Shown: in pieces, positions 13,518 to 19,785 of the stretch
Numbering within the stretch: position 1 is the stretch's first letter
How the letters are laid out: each line of letters begins with the position of its first letter
NCBI GenBank assembly: GCA_902482615.1
Contig: CABTAA010000006.1
Location: forward strand, 1 to 22,648
Reading direction: 5' to 3'
Length of the DNA stretch: 22,648 nucleotides
From: an uncultured Collinsella sp.
GTDB lineage: Bacteria > Actinomycetota > Coriobacteriia > Coriobacteriales > Coriobacteriaceae
Position numbers and translations under genes: made by a program
Notes under the pieces: model-generated
Seen by the model: the letters and a program-made list of their open reading frames with translations, nothing else
Databases searched by the model: none
Told to the model about the DNA's origin: nothing

Positions 13518-14900
13518 TTACAGAGACGCGATCGTTGCATTTGCGCACTTGAGCGTACCGTCGGTGACCGTCAGTGCCACACCCTGGCCCTGCTTATTGC
13601 AGAAGCGCGCGTTAAGCGCAACATCATCGACAAAGATGGTCGCGATATCGTCGTCAACGACCAGGCGCACATGATGAGTGCCCTCGCCCTTAAAGAACAA
13701 CGGACGCTCGAGGCCCATGTTGTTGACCTGGAACCACGGATACTGGGGGGCCGCCGTAAACTCGAGCTTGCCCTCACGCAGGTTGGCGCGGAACTCATAG
13801 GCAAGACCGGACTCGGCGTCCTCGGCAAGCTTCACCGAGAAGCCGGCAGCGTCACCGGCGAGCTCGATGTCGGCATCGAGCATATAGGTGGAACCGGCAT
13901 CCGCGGCGAGCACCTGCTCGACCTTGCCCGACTCGCAGGAAAGCTCAAAGGCCTCGACTGCCTTAGCCTCGCCAAAGGCGCCAAGCATGCTGTCAGGGAG
14001 CTTGGTGCCGAGCGTTCCGTCGGCACGCTGAACGATCTCGAGAGGCATAAAGGTGCCACCCCACAGGTAAGAGCTGGGATCGCCGCCCTCGTCACGCGTA
14101 GGAACCCAACCAAAGAGAACGCGGCGCTCGCCGTCAAATGCGGTACGCGCGGCATAGTACGCGCGGCCATCGAATGAATCGTCAGCAGGAGTGATCCAAG
14201 GACCGTTGATGGAGCGAGACATGCGGTAACGGGTCTTGTTGCCATCACTGTACTCGGAGAACACCAGATACCACCAGTCGCCCATCTTAAAGAGATCAGG
14301 CATCTCGAACATGGTGTAAAGGCCCGGATTCCACCAGTCGCCCTGGAACTCCCAGGTATCCAGGTCCTTGGAGGTGAACTTGACCAGACGCCCGGTCATC
14401 AGACGCTTGTCCTCGCCCACGCGCGTGCCGAGGATGAGCATGTACTCTTCGTTCTCCTCATCCCAAAGCACAAAGGGATCGCGCCAGTTGCGGTCATCGT
14501 AACCTTCCTGGGGCGGAAGCAGCGTCTCGGCGATGTTCTTCTCCCACTTGACGGCGTCGTCACTCGTTGCGTGAAGAAGAACCTGCTTCATCAAGCGTGC
14601 GCGGACCTTATCGCGATTGCAACCAGTGTAGAGCGCATGGTACTTGTCGCCCACCTTAAACACCGTGCCGGCATAAACATACTGGTCGACTTCCTCGTCG
14701 CCGCCACGCTCAAGGCTCTCGCCAAAGTCCTTGTAGTTGACGAAATCCTTGGTCGTCGCGAGTGCCCAACCAAACGGCTCTCCGAAAGGACCGGGGTTTC
14801 GCGTGTCACGCTGGTGATAGAGATAGAACGTGCCGTCCTCGCCGTACGGCATGATGTCGCCTACCCAAATTCCCTCAGGCTGGTAATACACCTTGTGCAT
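13518..14900 (-). CDS. GH32-like glycoside hydrolase (variant active-site motif)
   Basis: The 460-residue protein has a five-bladed GH32-type catalytic domain and a C-terminal beta-sandwich (LEFTAAPQYPWFQ, then a HVRLVVDDDIATIFVDD strand pair typical of GH32). The usual WMNDPNG is changed to WVGDIMPY (12-19) with Asp15 as the probable nucleophile. RDP (140-142) and FEMPDLF with Glu199 supply the other catalytic positions. No signal peptide is present, so it acts on imported sugar. The ATG at 14900 has AAGGA 8 bases upstream; a GTG six codons earlier overlaps that site. It is first in the operon, directly under the operator-covered promoter. The altered motif suggests a fructoside other than plain sucrose, or another furanoside; the exact substrate is unknown. 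Confidence 0.82.
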   Translation of the reverse strand: MHKVYYQPEGIWVGDIMPYGEDGTFYLYHQRDTRNPGPFGEPFGWALATTKDFVNYKDFGESLERGGDEEVDQYVYAGTVFKVGDKYHALYTGCNRDKVRARLMKQVLLHATSDDAVKWEKNIAETLLPPQEGYDDRNWRDPFVLWDEENEEYMLILGTRVGEDKRLMTGRLVKFTSKDLDTWEFQGDWWNPGLYTMFEMPDLFKMGDWWYLVFSEYSDGNKTRYRMSRSINGPWITPADDSFDGRAYYAARTAFDGERRVLFGWVPTRDEGGDPSSYLWGGTFMPLEIVQRADGTLGTKLPDSMLGAFGEAKAVEAFELSCESGKVEQVLAADAGSTYMLDADIELAGDAAGFSVKLAEDAESGLAYEFRANLREGKLEFTAAPQYPWFQVNNMGLERPLFFKGEGTHHVRLVVDDDIATIFVDDVALNARFCNKQGQGVALTVTDGTLKCANATIASL

Positions 14901-14942
14901 CCGAGACTTCCTTCCCACGTGATACTAACTCGGTACAACTGC

Positions 14943-14971
14943 AAGATATGTCAATCGTTTTCATATGTCAA
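14943..14971 (-). promoter_or_regulatory. Sigma-70 promoter of the GH32-PTS-scrB operon
   Basis: On the minus strand the -35 box is TTGACA (14971-14966, perfect), the spacer is exactly 17 bp, and the -10 box is TATCTT (14948-14943). The start of transcription would fall about 35 bases before the GH32 ATG at 14900. Both boxes lie within LacI-type operators. Confidence 0.8.
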
Positions 14972-14980
14972 ACGTTTTCA
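14946..14980 (-). promoter_or_regulatory. Two tandem LacI-type operators over the promoter
   Basis: ATATGTCAATCGTTTTCA (14946-14963) and ATATGTCAAACGTTTTCA (14963-14980) are direct repeats with a 17-bp period. Each has the central CG of LacI-family operators. The first covers the -10 box and spacer and the second covers the -35 box, so repressor binding would block RNA polymerase. The regulator is most likely the LacI protein encoded at 15083-16093. Confidence 0.8.
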
Positions 14981-15013
14981 CACCAATACGTCTTTTCGCA
15001 GTTCCAGTCGTCG

Positions 15014-15030
15014 GCAAACGGTTGACATAT
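15014..15030 (+). promoter_or_regulatory. Third LacI-type operator, upstream and inverted
   Basis: GCAAACGGTTGACATAT is the reverse complement of ATATGTCAACCGTTTGC, a match to the promoter operators. Its centre is 46 bp from the nearest promoter operator, which allows repression by DNA looping. Confidence 0.6.
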
Positions 15031-15082
15031 GCCGGCGAACGGTCATCAGAAGCGTTCGGGGGATTCTTTTGGCTCGGATGAG

Positions 15083-16093
15083 CTACGCGGTTTTGCCCTC
15101 GATAAGTTCGACGGGGAGCTTGATATTCGATTCGGGCTTTTCACCGTTAACAAGAGCGATGATGGATTGCGCCGCGAGCTCTCCGATGCGATCGATATCC
15201 TGACGAACGGTTGTTAAGTCAGGCATAAACGTCATAGTGCGGCGGGCGCCATCCGCGCCCACGACCTTAATATCGTCCGGAGCGCTCAAGCCGCGCCGCT
15301 TCATCACGTTGAGGCAGATGGCCGCCATCGTGTCGTCTCCCGCAAAGATGCCGTCAATATCGGGGTTCTCATCGAGGATCTTCGCAACGACCGCACTCTT
15401 TTCGTCGTCGGACTTAACGAACTCGACCTCACGGACAAGCGCGGGCAAACCGGCCTGCTCCACAACATCGTGGTAGGCATCGGTACGCTTATTGGCAGGC
15501 ATACGCATGCGGCTATTGTTGCGCAGGCACAAGATGCGCGAACACCCGTCATCGATCAGGCGACGCGTGGCAAGTTCGCCGATGCCATAGCTGTCGCTCG
15601 CAATCTGAACAGAGGTCTCGCCAAGGTCGCAGTCGATACCAACCAGACTCAAGCCCATCTCGGCATACGCCTCGGCACCGATATTAAGCGAGTTGACGAT
15701 GACGCCATCAACCATATTGCGCCGAAGCATATCGATATAAGAACGCTCAAGATCAGGTCGATTGGCGCTATTGCACAGCAACATCTTAAAACCGTTTTCG
15801 GCCAGGGTACGCTCAACGGCTTGGACCGCTTGGGCATGAAACGGGCTGCTGACATAGGGGACGATCATACCTATTAGATTCAGGCGACCGTTGAGCATGG
15901 CACGGGCGATATCGTTGGGCGTATAGTTGATGCGCTTCATCGCGGCATGGACCTTATCGCGGGTCTCTTGGCTAATATAGCCGCGATTATTAAGCACGCG
16001 AGATACCGTAGTAGGCGAAACCCCCGCCACCGCTGCAACTTCCTTGATGCCAGGCTTAGCCGAATCCTTAGAACGAGCGCCCTCGCGAGCCAT
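15083..16093 (-). CDS. LacI-family transcriptional repressor of the sucrose/fructan operon
   Basis: The 336-residue protein has an N-terminal LacI helix-turn-helix (about 15-40: IKEVAAVAGVSPTTVSRVLNNRGYIS) and hinge helix (about 60-68), then a periplasmic-binding-like ligand domain beginning NLIGMIVPYVSSPFHAQ and ending with the AAQSIIALVNGE region. GGAGGG lies 5 bases before the ATG at 16093. An in-frame ATG at 16114 falls inside an operator and lacks a ribosome-binding site. The gene is immediately upstream of the GH32-PTS-scrB operon, in the same orientation, and operators of one consensus (ATGTCA-N2-CGTTT-N-CA) occur at both promoters. It should respond to a sugar or sugar phosphate derived from the PTS substrate. 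The ligand is not readable from sequence. Confidence 0.9.
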   Translation of the reverse strand: MAREGARSKDSAKPGIKEVAAVAGVSPTTVSRVLNNRGYISQETRDKVHAAMKRINYTPNDIARAMLNGRLNLIGMIVPYVSSPFHAQAVQAVERTLAENGFKMLLCNSANRPDLERSYIDMLRRNMVDGVIVNSLNIGAEAYAEMGLSLVGIDCDLGETSVQIASDSYGIGELATRRLIDDGCSRILCLRNNSRMRMPANKRTDAYHDVVEQAGLPALVREVEFVKSDDEKSAVVAKILDENPDIDGIFAGDDTMAAICLNVMKRRGLSAPDDIKVVGADGARRTMTFMPDLTTVRQDIDRIGELAAQSIIALVNGEKPESNIKLPVELIEGKTA

Positions 16094-16112
16094 AGCACCC
16101 TCCCCCATCAAC

Positions 16113-16129
16113 ATGTCATACGTTTACAT
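16113..16129 (-). promoter_or_regulatory. LacI-type operator at the lacI gene (autoregulation)
   Basis: ATGTCATACGTTTACAT matches the operon operators at nearly every position. It overlaps the predicted -10 box of lacI, so the repressor probably controls its own synthesis. Confidence 0.7.
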
Positions 16130-16152
16130 ACGAACAAAGCATACCCCAACAA
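16125..16152 (-). promoter_or_regulatory. Promoter of the lacI gene
   Basis: On the minus strand TTGTTG (16152-16147), a 16-bp spacer, and TATGTA (16130-16125) form a plausible sigma-70 promoter about 30 bases upstream of the ATG. It overlaps the operator at 16113-16129. It also limits the adjacent IS110 element to coordinates above about 16155. Confidence 0.5.
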
Positions 16153-16269
16153 GAGCGGGAAGACGGTAACAGTACAAGTAAGTAAACGACTCATCCAAAT
16201 AATTAGGAAAGTTCCGCCTAAAGGGTGACTACACAGGACCCCAGCCGGGGCTGTTTGGGCTACCTCCCA

Positions 16270-16460
16270 AAACATTCCGCACTGATATCTTCTGTATTGA
16301 AGACGTCGATGGTGCACCCGTATACCATTGACGTCGACACCATCAGATGCGGACCGCGCGGTGACCCCACATTCCGCTGGCGCCCATGGGGCTGCCCTCG
16401 TTTCCTGACATGTCCCGCGCGGGCCGCGGCGAGCCGAGACCGCCGCATGACCTAATAGGA
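16270..16460 (+). ncRNA. Candidate bridge RNA region of the IS110 element
   Basis: IS110 elements with the non-coding part on the 5' side of the recombinase encode a bridge RNA there (known for IS621). This stretch is non-coding on both strands as far as I can see and contains a clear stem: GACGTCGATGG (16302-16312) with CCATTGACGTC (16325-16335), 11 pairs including one G-U, loop of 12 (TGCACCCGTATA). GATGGTG (16309-16315) can also pair with CACCATC (16338-16344), an alternative fold. ACATTCCGC occurs twice (16272-16280 and 16369-16377). Pairing to donor and target could not be tested by eye, so the limits are nominal. Confidence 0.35.
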
Positions 16461-16561
16461 GCATGGAGCGATACCGCGGACCCGAACAACCGCATTCTAT
16501 CGCGCCCCGTCAGTGTGCCGTCTGCCCGGTCCAGGCGAGCACGGAAAGAACGGAGCGAGGC

Positions 16562-17851
16562 ATGCAAAACGAATCGACACCCGGCGCCCGCGGGCCGGTC
16601 TTCTGCGGGGTCGACACCCACGCCGACTCGCACTGGCTGTGCGTCCTGGACTGGAGGGGCCGCAAGGTCCTGTCCCGCCGGTTCCCCGCCGACGCGGCGG
16701 GCTACGAGGCGCTCGCCGGGGCGATCGCGGCGGCCGGGGAGCCGGCCTGCGTCGCGATGGAGGGGACGTCGTCCTACGGGGCGGGCCTCACCAGGCACCT
16801 CGCGTCGCTTGGGATGCCCGTGCGCGAGGCGCTCTCCCCGGCGAGGACGCAGAGGAGGCGCCCGGGGCAGGGAAAGTGCGACGAGTCGGACGCGGAGAGG
16901 GCAGCCCGCGCGGCGATGTCCGGCTCAAGGCTCGGGACCCCCAAGAGCCAGGACGGGTGGGTCGACGGGGTGCGCTGCATGCTCGCGGCGCGCTCCGGGG
17001 CGGTGAAGGCGCGGACCTCGGCGATCAACACCGCGAGGTCGCTGCTCACCACCGCCCCGGAGGGGCTCAGGTCGAGGTTCCGCGGGATGGCGGGGCCGAG
17101 GCTGATGGAGGAGCTCCCCTCCGTGCGCGCCGAGGGCGCGCTGGGCGCCGCGCTCGGCGCGCTGGCGGACCTGTGGGCGGCGGCGCGCGACGCGGCGCTC
17201 GACATGGAGCGCGCGATCGAGGCGTCCCTGGAGGAGAACTGCCCCGCGCTGCTGGCGATGTACGGGTGCGGGCCCGTGAGCGCGGCCAAGCTCGCGGTCG
17301 CGGCCGGGGACAACCCGGGCAGGCTGCGCTCCGAGGCGTCGTTCGCGGCGATATGCGGGGCCTGCCCAATCCCCGCCTCGAGCGGCAAGACCGTGAGGCA
17401 CAGGCTCAACAGGGGCGGCGACCGGCAGGCGAACAGCGCTCTGCACGAGATCGCGAGGCAGAGGGTCATGCGCGACCCCGAGACCGCCGAGTACGCCGAG
17501 AGGGCCAGGGGACGGGGAAAGAGCGACAGGGAGGTCATGAGGTGCCTCAAGCGCTACGTGGCCAGGGAGGCGTACCGGGCGCTGATGCACCCGCACGAGA
17601 TCAGGAGGCCGGCGGACGCCTCGGAGCTCGTGGCGGCCAGGCGCGCGGCGAGGGTCAGCCAGGTGCGGGCGGCCTCGATACTCGGCACCAGCGAGAAGTA
17701 CATCTCGATGCTGGAGAGGGGCCAAAGGGACCTGAAGCCAATAAGGAGGGCCTACGAGGCGTGGGTCGAGGCGGGGCTCCCGCTCGATTGGGACAGGCAG
17801 GCATTCGAGGCCGAGCGCAAATTGGATTCTAAAAAACACCTTGCCAAATAG
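16562..17851 (+). CDS. IS110-family DEDD recombinase with a C-terminal XRE helix-turn-helix
   Basis: The 429-residue recombinase has an N-terminal RuvC-like DEDD domain: Asp18 (GVDTH), Glu67 (AMEGTSSYG), Asp107 and Asp110 (KCDESDAE), spaced almost as in IS621. A coiled middle follows, then the Transposase_20 domain (about 226-300: LLAMYGCGPVSAAKLAVAAG and PIPASSGKTVRHRLNRGG) with the candidate nucleophilic serine in SSG (273-274). After the usual end it continues with a complete XRE-type helix-turn-helix (354-392: ELVAARRAARVSQVRAASIL, GTSEKYISMLERGQRD) and a tail to 429. The ATG at 16562 has GGAG 6 bases upstream; an in-frame ATG at 16463 is too close to AGGAG. Composition is about 70% GC and AGG-rich, unlike the neighbours. 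The fused DNA-binding domain might autoregulate or aid end recognition. Confidence 0.85.
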   Translation: MQNESTPGARGPVFCGVDTHADSHWLCVLDWRGRKVLSRRFPADAAGYEALAGAIAAAGEPACVAMEGTSSYGAGLTRHLASLGMPVREALSPARTQRRRPGQGKCDESDAERAARAAMSGSRLGTPKSQDGWVDGVRCMLAARSGAVKARTSAINTARSLLTTAPEGLRSRFRGMAGPRLMEELPSVRAEGALGAALGALADLWAAARDAALDMERAIEASLEENCPALLAMYGCGPVSAAKLAVAAGDNPGRLRSEASFAAICGACPIPASSGKTVRHRLNRGGDRQANSALHEIARQRVMRDPETAEYAERARGRGKSDREVMRCLKRYVAREAYRALMHPHEIRRPADASELVAARRAARVSQVRAASILGTSEKYISMLERGQRDLKPIRRAYEAWVEAGLPLDWDRQAFEAERKLDSKKHLAK

Positions 17852-17863
17852 GAGCGTCAGGGG

Positions 17864-17906
17864 GCATGGTCCGGCGCAGCGCGAAGCGCAAAGCGCCGAA
17901 CCATGC
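17864..17906 (-). repeat. Hairpin between the IS110 gene and the hydrolase
   Basis: GCATGGTCCGGCGC (17864-17877) pairs with GCGCCGAACCATGC (17893-17906). The single mismatch becomes a G-U pair in minus-strand RNA. A second small stem GCGC-GAA-GCGC sits in the loop. It lies about 50 bases after the hydrolase stop and may be its 3' hairpin, though no T-run follows. It may also mark the IS110 insertion site. Confidence 0.6.
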
Positions 17907-17957
17907 ATGCCCGAGGACGTTTGCAGAGGTGAACCCCAGTGCCCGCGAAGGGACGGA

Positions 17958-19295
17958 TTACCTATCGACCCTGGCTGACCACTCCCAGCAGCCCACCGGC
18001 TCGCCGTCGATGAGTACGTTGCCCCCGTCGAAGTCTTGATAACACAGGTCGTTGAATTGGTGGATCCACACGCCGTGGTTGAACGTCTTCTTAGGCGAGC
18101 CGTCGGCCTCGCGATAGCGCCCGGTCAGGTCCTCGACGTGGCTAAAGTAGGTGAGGTGCACGTTGGCTCCGGCGTCACGCAGGCGTGCCGTGAGCGGCAG
18201 CACGGTCTGCTGCGGCGACACGAGCTCGTCGCCCTTGGAGTGCGTAAACCACAGCGGCGTCTTGGCGAGCGCGGCTACGTCCTCGTCCGTGGCGTTGTAC
18301 CACGGGGCACAGCAGGGAAGGCCCGCGGCGAAGAAATCGGGGTAGTCGGCGCACAGGCGCAGGGTCATAAAGCCGCCGTTGGAAAGGCCGGCGACCACGA
18401 TGCGGTCGGTGTCGATGCGGTCGGCGTGCTCGGCGACAAACTCGTCGATGAGCGCCTTGAGCACGGGGGAGTAGATGCTCTGGTTGGAGCGACCGAGCTG
18501 CTCGACGCCGTTGTCCATCCAAAACGTGGGAGACTGCGGCACGAGCACCCAGGCAAAGCCGCCAAAGTAGCGCTGGATCTGGCGCTGCGAGAGGGCAGTC
18601 ACGCGGTTGCCGACATAGGCGCGCGTGGCGCCTTCGCCCTGCGTGGCACCCTTGCCTTCACCGGCACCGTGCAGGTACACCACGAGCGGGGCCTTTTGGG
18701 GCACGACCGTGTCCTCAGGCGCAAAGGGATTGAAGCAGGCCGAGTCCTCTGCCTTAAAGCTGGGCTCAAAGAAGCCGTACTCGAGCGCGATGCCATTGAC
18801 GGCGGTCTTTTGTACGGCATTGCTCCAGCCCTTGAGCGCGGGGCAGATGTCGCCACGACAGGTATCGAAGACCAGGCCGCAGGTGGGGTCGTCGCCGTCG
18901 TTGCCGGGAAGAGCCGCGAGCTGCGTGATGCGCAGCTGGTCATCGAGCATGCGCGAGCCCAGGACGCTGCCTTCGATCTTTTTGGTCAGGCGCTGCTCGG
19001 CAACCTCGAGTGCCACGTGGGTGCCCACGGCGAGCTTGCGGCCGTTCTCGTCACACGGATACGCGGCGAGAACGTCGATGTAACCCACGGAGGGCGCGGC
19101 ATGGTCGGCGCCGTGCTCCTTGCGCATCAGGACCTCGCCCGTGCGCTCGTGACGCTCTACATATATATGGAAAGTGTTCGCATCGACATCGTTGGCGCGC
19201 ACGGTGCAGGGCAGGTCGAGAACGACCTTGCTGATCCAGGGGCCAAAGTCGCCCAAGGTGGTGACGGTTGCGTAGGTACACGATTTGAGTTCCAT
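17958..19295 (-). CDS. Alpha/beta hydrolase (esterase) with N-terminal Ig-like domain
   Basis: The 445-residue protein has an amino-terminal beta-rich domain of about 190 residues, reminiscent of the Ig-like domain of some bacterial esterases, and a catalytic alpha/beta-hydrolase domain beginning APLVVYLHGAGEG (202-214, oxyanion loop). The nucleophile elbow is GLSNGG (303-308) with Ser305. Candidate acid and base are Asp356 (HSKGDELV) and His407 or His412 (FNHGVWIH). It resembles the PHB-depolymerase or prolyl-oligopeptidase esterase group. No signal peptide is seen. AAAGGAGG lies 7 bases before the ATG at 19295. It is divergent from a PTS gene across a 490-bp region with shared inverted repeats, so it may remove ester groups from the same carbohydrate source. 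The substrate is unknown. Confidence 0.8.
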   Translation of the reverse strand: MELKSCTYATVTTLGDFGPWISKVVLDLPCTVRANDVDANTFHIYVERHERTGEVLMRKEHGADHAAPSVGYIDVLAAYPCDENGRKLAVGTHVALEVAEQRLTKKIEGSVLGSRMLDDQLRITQLAALPGNDGDDPTCGLVFDTCRGDICPALKGWSNAVQKTAVNGIALEYGFFEPSFKAEDSACFNPFAPEDTVVPQKAPLVVYLHGAGEGKGATQGEGATRAYVGNRVTALSQRQIQRYFGGFAWVLVPQSPTFWMDNGVEQLGRSNQSIYSPVLKALIDEFVAEHADRIDTDRIVVAGLSNGGFMTLRLCADYPDFFAAGLPCCAPWYNATDEDVAALAKTPLWFTHSKGDELVSPQQTVLPLTARLRDAGANVHLTYFSHVEDLTGRYREADGSPKKTFNHGVWIHQFNDLCYQDFDGGNVLIDGEPVGCWEWSARVDR

Positions 19296-19344
19296 GAGCT
19301 GCCTCCTTTGTGCCGCAAATACTAAACAATCGCGGCAATACAAT

Positions 19345-19358
19345 CTAAACATGTTTAG
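19345..19358 (-). promoter_or_regulatory. Palindromic operator CTAAACATGTTTAG upstream of the hydrolase
   Basis: A perfect 14-bp palindrome centred 57 bases upstream of the hydrolase start. On the minus strand it follows TTTACA and precedes TATTGC at 18-bp spacing, so it would lie between a possible -35 and -10. TAAAC half-sites recur across the whole region to 19680. Confidence 0.55.
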
Positions 19359-19427
19359 TGTAAAGCAGAATTAGAGAATAAGCAGATGAACTCGGTAAAC
19401 GGTCAAATCAAACACTCAATGAACTAC

Positions 19428-19679
19428 TAAACACTCGTTTACTACTATCTAGCAGGGCTTTTGTTGATGAGTCAACAAGGAATTTGGGTGACAGATTATA
19501 TAAAATCCCACGTAGACGGCCATTTATAAATAAACGGCACTATATGTAATGCCTTGGCATTCAATTACGTTCACCCCCGATTTCCTACCGTTCACCGGAC
19601 TGCAAACGGCAAAACTGCCACAAATTCAACGCTGCGTGTAAACTAAGCGCTGTAAACGTTCAGTAAACAGATTGTTTAC
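19428..19679. promoter_or_regulatory. Cluster of TAAAC inverted repeats in the hydrolase/PTS gap
   Basis: The 490-base gap 19296-19785 holds no gene I can support. Besides the palindrome at 19345, it has TAAAC-ACTC-GTTTA (19428-19441), single TGTAAAC copies near 19638 and 19651, and GTAAACA-GAT-TGTTTAC (19663-19679), plus other copies around 19395 and 19532. The sequence differs from the LacI operators at 14946-15030, so another regulator, not in this window, is likely. AATGCC-TT-GGCATT at 19548-19561 is a further short palindrome. Confidence 0.5.
19461..19478. promoter_or_regulatory. Inverted repeat TTGTTGA-TGAG-TCAACAA
   Basis: A perfect 7-bp inverted repeat with a 4-base spacer in the intergenic region between the hydrolase and the PTS gene. 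Its half-site TCAACAA differs from the TAAAC sites, so it could bind a different regulator or form a small hairpin. Confidence 0.4.
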
Positions 19680-19785
19680 GACAGCGTATCCAAGGGCTCG
19701 GCAGCCGTAAGGGGTTATAGCCGCCGGGCCAAAGGCGTGTCTACGTCCAAACGGGTAGGCACACGATGATATGGGGAGGGGTCCC

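Larger units (their letters stand above)
16236..17862 (+). mobile_element. IS110-family insertion sequence (ends approximate)
   Basis: A recombinase gene of the IS110 family with long non-coding sequence on its 5' side lies between lacI and the hydrolase. Base composition rises sharply near 16236 and drops after 17851, and arginine is largely coded by AGG, unlike neighbouring genes; both point to transfer. IS110 elements lack clear terminal inverted repeats, so exact ends cannot be set by eye. The left end lies right of the lacI promoter (about 16155); the right end lies between the stop at 17851 and about 17957. A hairpin at 17864-17906 may be the chromosomal 3' flank. Confidence 0.65.

Noticed and set aside
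16513..17832. 439-codon plus-strand frame overlapping the IS110 gene
   Set aside because: Arg/Gly-rich alternate frame of very GC-rich DNA; the other frame carries all recombinase motifs.
16236..17957. Terminal inverted repeats and target duplication for the IS element
   Set aside because: None could be found; this agrees with the IS110 family, so ends were left approximate.
18036..19325. 429-codon plus-strand open frame opposite the hydrolase
   Set aside because: Antisense shadow of a gene with clear catalytic motifs and a strong ribosome-binding site.
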